17,966 nt of DNA from CAYTOF01 sp964439435 (GCA_964439435.1 CAYTOF010000045.1:1-17966); one strand, 5' to 3'; positions 1 through 7,652 are shown, counted from the first letter of the stretch. The notes: generated by a model from the letters alone, not told the origin. Program-made: numbers and translations.

Positions 1-1
1 G

Positions 2-1003
2 GTCCTTGCCCACAATTTCAGCCCCTTTTTAGACGAAAACCCGGATCCCACAATACCCGAAAAATACAAGGCGGTGGCAGGTCGCGGCGGCTTTGGCATG
101 CGGGGTTTCAAATCCTCCGACTGCATCCACTGGGAGCCGATAAACGACTCTCCCCTTTTCACCGACGGCGCCTTTGACTCCCACAACCTGGCCTTTTATG
201 ACACGAACTACAAAAAATATGTTTGCTATTCCAGATTTTTCGACCCCATCCACAAATCAGCCCCGGNNNNNNNNNNGATACAGTATAACTACTCCGACGA
301 TTTCATAAACTGGGACTCCCCCCGCCCCAACACATATGGGGAAAATACGCCCATTGAGCACCTCTACACAAATGCCACCGTGCAGTGTCCCGGTGCAGAG
401 CACATATACCTCTCCTTCCCCATGAGGTTTGTGCCAAGCCGCCAAAAGCTTGAGGACTATGACTACGGCGGAATCTCCGACTGCGTGATGATGACCAGCA
501 GGGACGGCAGGCACTGGGACAGGCACTTTATGGAGAGCTTTATAAAGCCGGGCCGCGATCGCCGCAACTGGACACAGCGCAACCTTATTGTCGTCCGCGG
601 TATTGTTGAGACAGGCGATGAGTTTTCCATGTATGTGAACGAAAACTACGCCTGGGACAGCTCCTGCCTCAGGCGGGTCACCATGCCAAAATACCGCTTC
701 GGTTCCGTTTATGCCCCTCGCTCCGGCGGCTCCTTTGTCACAAAGCCCTTTGTCTTTGAGGGCGATGCCATCTCCCTCAACTACGCCACCAGCGCCCCGG
801 GCTCTGTCCGTGTCCGCATAGAGGACGCCGAGGGAGCGGCCTTTGAAGGCTTTGACACGGCAGACAGCGTGCTGCTCTACGGCGACGAGCTGGAAGAAAA
901 GCTCACCTGGAAAGAGCGGGACGTCTCCTCCCTCAAAGGTCAAACCATAAGGCTGCGCTTTGAGCTTGTCGATGCCGATGTATATGCCTTTGAGATAAAA
1001 TGA
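2..1003 (+). CDS. GH32/GH43-like beta-propeller protein, 5'-truncated
   Basis: The reading frame is open from the first bases of the window, so the true start lies upstream; the GTG at 74 is internal to a conserved stretch. Visible family features are an N-terminal NFSPFLDENP-type segment, GAFDSHNLAFYD (about residues 57-68 of the visible part), SDDFINW after the gap, and SRDGRHW: repeated S-x-D-x-W turns typical of five-bladed beta-propeller glycosidases (GH32/GH43/GH130-like). The last ~95 residues look like a beta-sandwich ending in a Leu/Arg-rich RLRFELVDADVYAFEIK strand, a layout I associate with uncharacterised GH32-like proteins found beside sulfatases. Ten Ns (267-276) interrupt it, but the frame and similarity continue on both sides. 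No signal peptide can be judged because the start is missing. It lies 50 bp before the acetylesterase gene, so the two are probably cotranscribed. The substrate is unknown and catalytic acids cannot be assigned with confidence. Confidence 0.75.
   Translation, partial: VLAHNFSPFLDENPDPTIPEKYKAVAGRGGFGMRGFKSSDCIHWEPINDSPLFTDGAFDSHNLAFYDTNYKKYVCYSRFFDPIHKSAPXXXXIQYNYSDDFINWDSPRPNTYGENTPIEHLYTNATVQCPGAEHIYLSFPMRFVPSRQKLEDYDYGGISDCVMMTSRDGRHWDRHFMESFIKPGRDRRNWTQRNLIVVRGIVETGDEFSMYVNENYAWDSSCLRRVTMPKYRFGSVYAPRSGGSFVTKPFVFEGDAISLNYATSAPGSVRVRIEDAEGAAFEGFDTADSVLLYGDELEEKLTWKERDVSSLKGQTIRLRFELVDADVYAFEIK
267..276. other. assembly gap (10 N)
   Basis: Ten consecutive Ns lie inside the first gene. The round number suggests a placeholder for an unsized scaffold gap, so the length of the missing protein segment is unknown. 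Confidence 0.95.
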
Positions 1004-1053
1004 GTTTCAGATATTTCCTATAAAATACAAATAACACAAATAGGCGGTTTTTT

Positions 1054-2376
1054 ATGGACTGTGCAACGGATTTTGCCATATATCAGGTAAATGAGCAAGG
1101 ATATGCCGATGTCCCCTTTGAGGGGGAGCTTCAAGATGAGTTTTTAAACTTTGACGGTGTGTGGGTCAGGGCCTTTTTGGAGGAGAACAATTTAGAAGTT
1201 GTGAGATGGGTGCGTGCGAAGGTGGAGGGACGGCAATACCGCGCCACCCTGCGCCTGCCCGCGGGCGGGCTCTACCGCCTGGAGGCAAATGCGGGCAGCG
1301 AAAAAGACTACAACACCTGCGCCAAGATAAAGATTGTGCGCCATGTGGGTGTGGGCATGCTCTACCTCGTGGCCGGCCAGAGCAATATGGCGGGATACGG
1401 CAGGGACATGGCCTATGACCCGCCCGAGCTCGGAGTCCACAGCTTTGGCAACAACGGCAAGTGGCACATAGCCTCCCACCCGCTCAACTCCTTTATAGAC
1501 ACGATTTACCCCGAAAACTACGAATGGGGCAATGCCACCTCCCCTGCCCTGGCCTTTGCCCGCACGATGAAAAGAGGGCTCGGGCTGCCCATAGGGCTGG
1601 TGCAGGCCTCCCTCGGGGGCTCACCCTTGAGGGACTGGAGCCCCGACGAAGGCGGGCATCTGTACCGCGCGATGCTGCGGCGCATCCCCAAAGTCGGCCC
1701 CGTGGGCGGCATTGTGTGGCACCAGGGCTGCAGCGATGCCAACTCAAAGGACGGCCCGACATACCTTGCCCGCTTCAAAGCGGCGGTGGAGGGCTGGCGG
1801 CGGGAGCTTGGAGATATCCCCGTCATCACGGCGCAGATAAACCGCTGGATAGGCGCTCCCCTTGACGGAGATTTTGACATCTACGCCGCCCATGTGCGGG
1901 AGGCACAGCGCCAAGCCGCAAGGGAGATACCAAAGGTGTCTGTCGCCTCCACTTTGGACATGCCCCTCTCCGATGAGATCCACAACTCCTCGGGCGCCAA
2001 TGTGATCATAGGCGAGCGCATGGCTCTGGCCGCCCTGAAAAGCATCTACAGCAAGCCCGGCATCGCCTTTCCCGATGTCTCCCGCGCTGTTTTGACAGAG
2101 AAAAACAAAATAGAGCTCTACACCCACGACGCAGATGACATGCCCTTTAACAACGCAGGCGCCCTGGTGCGAGAGGTTGTGGCACAGGACGGGCAAGGCT
2201 ATATAAAGTGCACCTCCTGCGAACTTTCAAACACGCATATCCTCTTGGAATTTGAGCGGGAGATCTCCCTGCCGGCCAAACTCCACTACGCTCTGCACAA
2301 CCAAGTCGACTGCCACCCGGCCCGCAACAGGCAAAACCTGCCTCTCCTCGGCTTTTACGGTGTGGAGATAGAGTGA
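1054..2376 (+). CDS. sialate O-acetylesterase-like SGNH hydrolase
   Basis: A 440-aa protein of the SASA/sialate O-acetylesterase type, expected to remove O-acetyl groups from sialic acids or other glycans. The block I nucleophile motif GQSNMAGYG is clear (Ser110). GIVWHQGCSDAN (about residues 225-236) matches the family's WxQGESxA block but has Cys where Glu is usual. The C-terminal catalytic Asp/His pair is D307-E-I-H310. About 100 residues of beta-rich N-terminal sequence precede the hydrolase domain. There is no hydrophobic signal peptide, so it is probably cytoplasmic. The start is supported by AGGCGG six bases before the ATG. The gene follows the propeller gene by 50 bp and is followed by a strong bidirectional terminator. 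Family assignment is firm; acetyl-sialate as the actual substrate is inferred, and acetylxylan or another acetylated sugar remains possible. Confidence 0.88.
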   Translation: MDCATDFAIYQVNEQGYADVPFEGELQDEFLNFDGVWVRAFLEENNLEVVRWVRAKVEGRQYRATLRLPAGGLYRLEANAGSEKDYNTCAKIKIVRHVGVGMLYLVAGQSNMAGYGRDMAYDPPELGVHSFGNNGKWHIASHPLNSFIDTIYPENYEWGNATSPALAFARTMKRGLGLPIGLVQASLGGSPLRDWSPDEGGHLYRAMLRRIPKVGPVGGIVWHQGCSDANSKDGPTYLARFKAAVEGWRRELGDIPVITAQINRWIGAPLDGDFDIYAAHVREAQRQAAREIPKVSVASTLDMPLSDEIHNSSGANVIIGERMALAALKSIYSKPGIAFPDVSRAVLTEKNKIELYTHDADDMPFNNAGALVREVVAQDGQGYIKCTSCELSNTHILLEFEREISLPAKLHYALHNQVDCHPARNRQNLPLLGFYGVEIE

Positions 2377-2417
2377 TTTTCCTTTTTTATAGAGCATCTC
2401 CTTTCCTTGACGAATTT

Positions 2418-2462
2418 AAAAAAGCTCATAGATCGGCCATCGGCCTGTCTATGAGCTTTTTT
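2418..2462. terminator. bidirectional intrinsic terminator
   Basis: A perfect 15-bp inverted repeat (arms 2418-2432 and 2448-2462) has six As on the left and six Ts on the right, with a second small GGCC/GGCC pairing in the loop. It lies between the convergent acetylesterase and sulfatase genes and has the U-tract needed on either strand. Confidence 0.92.
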
Positions 2463-2528
2463 ATTTGTTTTTCAATCAGAGGCAATGCACCCCGCAGCTT
2501 TTGGCGCATGGTGTGCAGAGTTTTACCT

Positions 2529-3851
2529 CTAGTATTTGACACCTGAGGCAGGGGGGCACTCGAAGGGATCGTATTCCCTGTGTTCGGCCCTTATGATTGC
2601 TTTGAGCTCTTCAAACAAGGCCTTATGTGCCTGCTTTAAATCTCTCTCCTCTCCCTTGTCCGCTTCAAGGTCATAGAGGGCCTCAGAGCCGTCCTCATCT
2701 TTAAAATACTTCCAATTGTCTTTTCTGATCGCGCATTGGTTCTTAAACTCAAAGTATATATACGGATGCTTTTTTTGATTTGCCAAATCGCCTTTTAACA
2801 GGGGATAAAAGGACAATCCGTCTGAATAGGGCACTTTGTTGCTCTTGGTGATCTCGCTCAAGGTGTTTATGATGTCGGGAAAATATCCAATGTGAGCCGA
2901 TACCTGCCCCTTTTCTATGATTTTGGGCCAAGAAACTATAAAGGGGATTCTTATTCCGCCTTCATTGAGGCTCCGCTTATACCCCTTAAAGCCCCCCGAT
3001 GAATTGAACTTGGTGACGCTGTGTCCGCCCTCATTGTGAGGGCCGTTGTCACTGGTGAATATGATTATGGTGTTCTCATCCAAAGCAAGCTCTTTTAGCT
3101 TGTCCCTTATTCTGCCTACGGTTATATCTATCCTCTGGACCATACGGGCAAAGCCCTTTTCATTTGGCGACCAATCCATATCTTCAAAATCCCCATAGGT
3201 ATCAACCTCCATGCCGTCGGGGGTGTCTCCGCCTTCGTTGTTGGCATGGGGCAGAGTCGGGCAATAGTAGAGGAAAAAAGGATTGTCCTTGTTGGTTTCG
3301 ATAAATTTAAGGGCCTTATACTCGATAAAGTCCGGGGAGTAGTCGACCTTTTCTTCAGCTACCCCCACCCCTGTTTCCATCTGGGCTATATCGTGTTGCG
3401 GCGGCTTGTTTCGAAGATAGGTTTTGTCCCCGTCTTCAATCAAAAAAGGCGGAAAATAATTGTGGGCATGGTGCATGGAGTTGTATCCATAATGATAGTC
3501 AAAGCCTTTCTTTAGGGCATCGTCCCTTGGCTGGCCGTTTCCCACACCGTATTTGCCTATGCATGCGCTCACATATCCCTTTGTCTTGAGGACTTTGGGT
3601 ATGGTCATGAGCTCATCCGGCAAAAATGGGTCCTCTAACTTCCTGATAGGAGACCTTCCCGAATGAAGGCCCGTCAAAAGAGAGGCTCTTGCCGGAGAGC
3701 ACACGGGGCTTGTCGAATAAAAGTTGGTAAACCTCATCCCGTCATGGGCGAGTCTGTCGATATTTTGTGTTTTCCATGTCTCTTGGCCATAACAGCTGCA
3801 GTCGCCGTAACCCAGATCATCGGTCAGTATTATCACAATATTGGGCTTCAT
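2529..3851 (-). CDS. family S1 sulfatase, Cys-type, cytoplasmic
   Basis: A 440-aa sulfatase hydrolysing sulfate esters on a sugar. The start is the ATG at 3851, which has GGGAGGA six bases upstream; a longer in-frame start at 3884 adds 11 residues and overlaps the upstream stop. Visible active-site residues are metal ligands D11-D12 (LTDDLGYGD), formylglycine site C51 in CSPARASLLTG, K100 in IGKYG, H202 in LPHANN, D268-N269 in SDNGPHNEGG and K292. Where many S1 sulfatases have GKWH, this one has GKYG. Together with GYNSMHHAHNYFP this recalls, from memory, the GKWG-type subgroup near S1_16; that subfamily call is tentative. No signal peptide is visible, since the N-terminus goes straight into the first beta-strand. 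It is second in a leftward operon, 29 bp after the preceding sulfatase. Activation needs a formylglycine-generating enzyme (anSME or FGE) that is not in the window. Confidence 0.93.
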   Translation of the reverse strand: MKPNIVIILTDDLGYGDCSCYGQETWKTQNIDRLAHDGMRFTNFYSTSPVCSPARASLLTGLHSGRSPIRKLEDPFLPDELMTIPKVLKTKGYVSACIGKYGVGNGQPRDDALKKGFDYHYGYNSMHHAHNYFPPFLIEDGDKTYLRNKPPQHDIAQMETGVGVAEEKVDYSPDFIEYKALKFIETNKDNPFFLYYCPTLPHANNEGGDTPDGMEVDTYGDFEDMDWSPNEKGFARMVQRIDITVGRIRDKLKELALDENTIIIFTSDNGPHNEGGHSVTKFNSSGGFKGYKRSLNEGGIRIPFIVSWPKIIEKGQVSAHIGYFPDIINTLSEITKSNKVPYSDGLSFYPLLKGDLANQKKHPYIYFEFKNQCAIRKDNWKYFKDEDGSEALYDLEADKGEERDLKQAHKALFEELKAIIRAEHREYDPFECPPASGVKY

Positions 3852-3880
3852 TGAAAGTCCTCCCGTTTCCATAAAAATCC

Positions 3881-5350
3881 TCAAGCATGGGATATCTGAT
3901 AGGGCTTTTTGCTCTCGGTCTTTAGGAGCATGCTCAAAAGCTCCTGCCTCAAGTCCTCCGCGATCGCCCTGTAGCCCTCATCTTTTATTATATTTTTGAG
4001 CTCCTTTGGGTCCAAATCCAGATCTGTGAGCTCTTCCTCCCCGTTCTCATAGAGCACATATTTATACCTGTCTTTTACCAAAACCTTGGAGTTGCAGTCA
4101 TTGTCGTGATATCCGTTTCTGTACTCTATGAGACAGGCATCTCTGACATTTTCACTCTGATTGTTTAAAACCGCTATCTGTGACAGGCCGTCTGCATAAT
4201 AGGGGGTGTCAATTTCCAAAAGGTCGCATATGGTGGGAACAATGTCCACCGTTGAAATCAGTGCATCGCTTTCTTGTTTTGTCCCCTTTGGGAGCTTTAT
4301 TATCAGGGGTGTGCTCACCAAACCCTCATAGAAAAACGGACCCTTGTGCCACAGGCCAAAATCGCCCAGCAGCTCCCCGTGATCGGCGGTGAAGATGATG
4401 GCTGTGTTTTCCTCCAAGCCCTCTTTTTTTAAGGCCTCCAATATCTTCCCGATGTTCTCATCGACAAGCTCGATCATTGCATAGGTGTGATTTGTCCTCT
4501 CAATCCGCCACTCGTCCGGTATTCCGCCCATGTGTTTGGGGTCACTGATGCCCGCTCTTGACCAGGCTCCATCCAAATGAGACTTATAGTGAGGCGGTCT
4601 GGTCTCCAAATCCTTTGGGGTGCCGATGGGTGTTTTGATGTCCTTGTATTCTCTGTCTTTCATGCTCTCTTCAGTCGCAACAAAGGGGTGATGCGGGTCC
4701 GTAAAACTGGCTACCAGGAAAAAAGGCTTTTCCTTATCCCTTATGTTTTCCAAATAATTGATTGTTCGCTCACCGATATATGCGGAAGGATGCAGTCTGT
4801 TGGGAACTCTTTGTATGCCGCTCTCCGCAGCGCCCGACAACGGCACTATGTCCATCATGTCCGGTGTGCCGCCTTTTTCTAAAAACCAGCTTTTCATGTG
4901 GTGGTTTACCGTGCCATGGGTGCCCTGCATTTCAATATGGTCAAAGCCCCAATAAGGTCCGTGAAAGTTTTGAAGGCCCCTGTCTTTCTCCCATTGCCTT
5001 AGGGACTCTGTGCTGTTGTTTTCCTCTTTATAATCCATGGGCTCAAAGTGAATTTTTCCTATACTGGCGCTTTGATAGCCAAAGGTCTTTAGATGATGCA
5101 TGATGGTATTTCCCTCATCCTTGACCAATAGACCATTTGTCCACACCCCATGGTTTCTCGGATACATTCCGCTAAAAAGGGAGTGGCGACTTGGCATGCA
5201 AATGGGATTTGCGACATAGTTGCGGTCAAATCTGGTACCGGTTTTTGAAATGCTGTCAATATGCGGCGTTTTTATATCGGTATTTCCATAACAGCCCAGG
5301 CAATCCTTTCTGAGCTGATCGCACATTATGACAAGGATATTTTTAATCAT
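3881..5350 (-). CDS. family S1 sulfatase, Cys-type, cytoplasmic (operon leader)
   Basis: A 489-aa sulfatase. I place the start at the ATG at 5350 (MIKNILVIMCDQLR), preceded by GAGAGGTG. The open frame continues 40 codons upstream, but that part overlaps the promoter and is not family-like. Active-site features are metal-binding D11-Q12, formylglycine site C51 in CMPSRHSLFSG, K99/H101 in IGKIHFEP, H220 in TDPHHPF, D323-H324 in TADHGELLGD and K336 in LWHKG. The DQ plus DHGELLGD pattern differs from the DD/DNG type of the next gene, so the two probably cleave different sulfate positions. It has no signal peptide. It is transcribed from the leftward promoter at 5394-5422 and shares a divergent control region with the third sulfatase. 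Substrate is unknown; a sulfated amino sugar, galactose or uronic acid are all possible. Confidence 0.93.
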   Translation of the reverse strand: MIKNILVIMCDQLRKDCLGCYGNTDIKTPHIDSISKTGTRFDRNYVANPICMPSRHSLFSGMYPRNHGVWTNGLLVKDEGNTIMHHLKTFGYQSASIGKIHFEPMDYKEENNSTESLRQWEKDRGLQNFHGPYWGFDHIEMQGTHGTVNHHMKSWFLEKGGTPDMMDIVPLSGAAESGIQRVPNRLHPSAYIGERTINYLENIRDKEKPFFLVASFTDPHHPFVATEESMKDREYKDIKTPIGTPKDLETRPPHYKSHLDGAWSRAGISDPKHMGGIPDEWRIERTNHTYAMIELVDENIGKILEALKKEGLEENTAIIFTADHGELLGDFGLWHKGPFFYEGLVSTPLIIKLPKGTKQESDALISTVDIVPTICDLLEIDTPYYADGLSQIAVLNNQSENVRDACLIEYRNGYHDNDCNSKVLVKDRYKYVLYENGEEELTDLDLDPKELKNIIKDEGYRAIAEDLRQELLSMLLKTESKKPYQISHA

Positions 5351-5393
5351 CCGTAAACACCTCTCTTTTTGGCATATTTCAATAACTGTGTTT

Positions 5394-5422
5394 ATTATAT
5401 CACAAATACAGGCATGCATTTG
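5394..5422 (-). promoter_or_regulatory. sigma-A promoter for the leftward sulfatase operon
   Basis: On the minus strand the -10 is TATAAT (5399-5394) with an extended TGA just upstream. The -35 at 17 bp spacing is only CAAATG, so this is an extended -10 promoter that may need activation. The predicted transcript start leaves a leader of about 36 nt. Confidence 0.65.
5403..5422. promoter_or_regulatory. candidate operator dyad in the divergent sulfatase promoter region
   Basis: CAAATACAGGCATGCATTTG is a 20-bp imperfect palindrome with 16 of 20 positions symmetric. It covers the -35 and spacer of the leftward promoter. LacI/GntR-type repressors often bind dyads of this kind, but no regulator gene is present, so this is a guess from symmetry and position. 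Confidence 0.35.
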
Positions 5423-5450
5423 CGTTTTTCTTTTACTTTCACACACTTCG

Positions 5451-5479
5451 TTGACAAGCGAATGCCGCAAATATATAAT
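5451..5479 (+). promoter_or_regulatory. perfect consensus sigma-A promoter for the rightward sulfatase
   Basis: TTGACA (5451-5456), a 17-bp spacer, then TATAAT (5474-5479). The transcript would start near 5486 and carry a leader of about 120 nt before the ATG at 5609. No known riboswitch was recognised in that leader. Confidence 0.85.
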
Positions 5480-5608
5480 AGCATCGAAAGCACAGCCGTG
5501 AAAGCCGAAGCAGCCTCAGATACATCTTTGATTGGCGTGCGGGTTTTCGCCCCGAGCCCTGAGATGGGATGAAGGCCAAGAGCAATACTTTAAAATAGGA
5601 GGCGTGAG

Positions 5609-7033
5609 ATGAAGCCAAATATACTGCTGGTGATGTGCGACCAGCTCCGCTATGATGCCGTGATGAATGCGGAGGTCAAGACACCGCATATCGACAAGCT
5701 GCGCCAAAGGGGCGTGTCCTTCACCCAAGGATACAGCCAGGTACCCGTCTGTATACCTGCGCGCCATTGCCTTATCTCCGGGCAAAACTCCTTTGAAATC
5801 GGGCTGCCCGACAACCAAAACCGCCGCAAGGAGATAAAATACCCCCTGCCGCAGCTGCTCACATCCGCGGGATATGCCACCTGCGCCGTGGGCAAGATGC
5901 ACTTTCTTCCCACCAGGGAGCACTTCGGCTTTGACCGCATGTTTTTGTCCGAGGAGATTCCCGGCCACTTTTGGAACGACGACTTTCTGCCCTTTTTAAA
6001 AGAAAACGGATATGGCCATGTGGAGGAACCTCACGGCAAGCGCAGCGAGCTCTACTATGTGCCCCAAAAAAGCGTGCTGCCAAAAGAGATGCACACCACC
6101 GCATGGACGGCAAAAAAGTCAGCGGAGTTTATAAAAGCCAATGTAGATCGCCCCTTTTTCCTCTTTTCCTCCTTTATCAAGCCCCACCCGCCCTTTGACC
6201 CCTGCGCGCCCTATGACACCATGTACAACCCCGCGGAGGTGTCAAAGCCCATATACGGCGAGACGGACATGCACCCCATCGACCGAGCCATCCCCCTGCA
6301 AAACGGCTACAAGGTGAACGGCTTTGAAAATGTCAGTGAGGCGGATATGGCGAAGATGCGGGCATATTATTATGGCAGCATCTCCCAGATGGACGAGGCT
6401 TTCGGCAGCATCTACAGCTGTCTTGAAGATGCTGGCCTTTTGGAAAGCACCGCGGTGATCTTTACCTCGGATCATGGGGAGATGCTCGGCGACCACCGCG
6501 CCTTTGGCAAACGCAACTATTTTGAACAGGCGACAAAGATACCCTATATTTTGAGTTTTCCGGAGCGATTTGCGCAGGGCGCACTCTGTGATGAGCTTGT
6601 CAGCTTGCCGGATCTGTATGCCACCATGCTCTCCCTTGCGGGTGTGGAGCTGCCCCCTCTCTGCCGCGGAAAGAATCTCTCCCCCTTCTGCGCAGAGCCG
6701 AGCCGAAATAGGGAGCGGGAGCACATCATAGGCGAGTTTGGCAGCGGCATCTCCTTTAAATGCATGCTCAGGTTTTCGCATTATAAGTATATCTACTATG
6801 CCGACGGCGGCAGGGAGGTTTTGTTTGACCTTGAGAAAGACCCTCTGGAACTGCGCCCCATCACGGAGAGCGACCGTTTTGGAGAGCTCCGCCAAATTTT
6901 GGTGCGGCATTATACTGAGCTTGGATACACCGAGGTCATAAAGAAGGGCAAGCTGATCACCTTTGAGCAATCAACCCCACAGCCCTCATCTTTTCTAAAC
7001 CAAAGACCATCCTGGCCCAAGCGGGTCAGATAG
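5609..7033 (+). CDS. family S1 sulfatase, Cys-type, cytoplasmic
   Basis: A 474-aa sulfatase. The start is well supported by AGGAGG six bases before the ATG. Active-site residues are D11-Q12 (VMCDQLRYD), formylglycine site C48 in CIPARHCLISG, K96/H98 in VGKMHFLP, H193 in IKPHPPFDP, D288-H289 in TSDHGEMLGDHRAFGK and K301. The extended DHGEMLGDH-type motif groups it with the neighbouring leftward sulfatase at 3881-5350 rather than with the DNG-type one. There is no signal peptide. Residues after about 455 (STPQPSSFLNQRPSWPKRVR) form a short low-complexity tail. It is transcribed divergently from the two-sulfatase operon, so all three are probably induced together. Its 3' side runs into GC-rich hairpin repeats, and I see no dedicated terminator closer than those. 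Substrate is unknown. Confidence 0.93.
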   Translation: MKPNILLVMCDQLRYDAVMNAEVKTPHIDKLRQRGVSFTQGYSQVPVCIPARHCLISGQNSFEIGLPDNQNRRKEIKYPLPQLLTSAGYATCAVGKMHFLPTREHFGFDRMFLSEEIPGHFWNDDFLPFLKENGYGHVEEPHGKRSELYYVPQKSVLPKEMHTTAWTAKKSAEFIKANVDRPFFLFSSFIKPHPPFDPCAPYDTMYNPAEVSKPIYGETDMHPIDRAIPLQNGYKVNGFENVSEADMAKMRAYYYGSISQMDEAFGSIYSCLEDAGLLESTAVIFTSDHGEMLGDHRAFGKRNYFEQATKIPYILSFPERFAQGALCDELVSLPDLYATMLSLAGVELPPLCRGKNLSPFCAEPSRNREREHIIGEFGSGISFKCMLRFSHYKYIYYADGGREVLFDLEKDPLELRPITESDRFGELRQILVRHYTELGYTEVIKKGKLITFEQSTPQPSSFLNQRPSWPKRVR

Positions 7034-7102
7034 GCGAGGGGTTATTTTTAATGAAAAAGAATTGATATAGAATATAGACAAGCGACCAAAGTTCGCCCAC
7101 AG

Positions 7103-7186
7103 GCCCTTATTCCCCTCCATCGGAGGGCAGCGTGCTGTGCACGCGCACTGTCGACGCACCCTTTGCGTCGACAGTGACGGGGTGGT
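7103..7186 (-). repeat. GC-rich palindromic repeat, long-hairpin variant
   Basis: On the plus strand it begins gcccttattcccctcc and ends ggggtggt, the same termini in the same order as the 55-bp elements at 17808 and 17912, but with a different, longer centre. The centre has a perfect 12-bp stem, CACTGTCGACGC (7146-7157) with its complement (7165-7176), around a 7-nt loop. It lies just after the third sulfatase gene and may act as a 3'-end structure. Confidence 0.75.
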
Positions 7187-7296
7187 GCTTCCCCCCTTCA
7201 CAAAATATAAGGGTTTAGATTACTTTATAAAGATGGCTTTTGACCTTTGTTTGATACTTTATTGATTTTTATTATAAAAGAACAAGGACGACGCCC
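7187..7296. other. AT-rich spacer with no recognised feature
   Basis: About 110 bp of AT-rich sequence between two repeat copies. I see no ribosome-binding site, gene or clear promoter in it. Confidence 0.5.
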
Positions 7297-7434
7297 CCGA
7301 TATTATCCTCAAGACATATGCCGGCAGGAACCGGGAAGAACCACCCCGTCGCGACAAGCGCGCCACCCCTCCACGAGGGAGGGGAATTAAGGGCGTCGTT
7401 TCCGATATTATCCTCAAGACATATGCCGGCAGGA
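7297..7434 (+). repeat. tandem ~105-bp repeat array, interrupted by the assembly gap
   Basis: A 33-bp segment (7297-7329) is repeated exactly at 7402-7434, a period of 105 bp, with a 55-bp GC-rich palindromic element (7340-7394, ACCACCCC...AAGGGC) between the copies. The second copy runs straight into the Ns. The reverse complement of the array at 17808-17966 matches both the 55-bp part (5 differences) and most of the intervening segment, so this is one repeat family of about 104-105 bp per unit. Confidence 0.85.
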
Positions 7435-7444
7435 NNNNNNNNNN
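7435..7444. other. assembly gap (10 N)
   Basis: Ten Ns directly abut the second copy of the tandem repeat, as expected where an assembler could not resolve a longer array. The real array may hold many more units. Confidence 0.95.
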
Positions 7445-7484
7445 TATAATGCTCGCCGAAAAAGAGCCCATGCTCGGGATTGGT

Positions 7485-7522
7485 ACCACCGCAACCCCTC
7501 CAAAAGGGAGGGGAATTAAGGG
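7485..7522 (+). repeat. short variant of the GC-rich palindromic repeat
   Basis: It keeps the ACCACC head and the ACCCCTCC...GGAGGGGAATTAAGGG tail of the family but lacks the central GTCGCGAC-type hairpin. The remaining stem is ACCCCTCC/GGGAGGGG-like. Confidence 0.7.
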
Positions 7523-7543
7523 TGGCGAGTGCGTAGCACGATT

Positions 7544-7573
7544 CCCTCCCGTTGTGGGCGGCGAATTAAGGGC
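7544..7573 (+). repeat. degenerate tail fragment of the same repeat
   Basis: CCCTCC, a short loop, then a mutated GGxGGxGAATTAAGGGC tail. It appears to be a decayed partial copy 20 bp after the previous one. Confidence 0.5.
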
Positions 7574-7607
7574 GCTTTATTATGGGGTTTTGACGGGTTT
7601 ATTTGTT

Positions 7608-7640
7608 AAGGCATACATGAACAAATGTATGCCTTTTCTT
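7608..7640 (+). terminator. terminator-like hairpin
   Basis: A perfect 11-bp stem AAGGCATACAT (7608-7618) / ATGTATGCCTT (7625-7635) with a 6-nt loop, followed by a T-rich run. It would stop transcription coming from the sulfatase side before the binding-protein promoter. Confidence 0.65.
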
Positions 7641-7652
7641 CATATATGTTCA

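Noticed and set aside
257..943. Long minus-strand open frame opposite the propeller gene
   Set aside because: It is a shadow of the GC-rich coding strand. The plus frame has recognisable propeller motifs and the minus frame has none.
1461..1865. Alternative plus-frame open reading stretch inside the acetylesterase gene
   Set aside because: It is rich in Arg, Pro and His from frame-shifted GC-rich codons, lacks a ribosome site, and overlaps a well-supported gene.
5351..5470. 40-codon N-terminal extension of the leftward sulfatase
   Set aside because: It crosses the promoter's -10 and -35, has no similarity to sulfatase N-termini, and the ATG at 5350 has its own ribosome site.
5486..5608. Riboswitch in the rightward sulfatase leader
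   Set aside because: No known aptamer core or convincing terminator/antiterminator pair was recognised in the leader.
7259..7489. Minus-strand open frame of 76 codons through the repeats, encoding a 35-residue periodic peptide
   Set aside because: The periodicity only reflects the 105-bp DNA repeat. The other array has a 104-bp period that would shift the frame, it crosses the N gap, and no ribosome site is seen.
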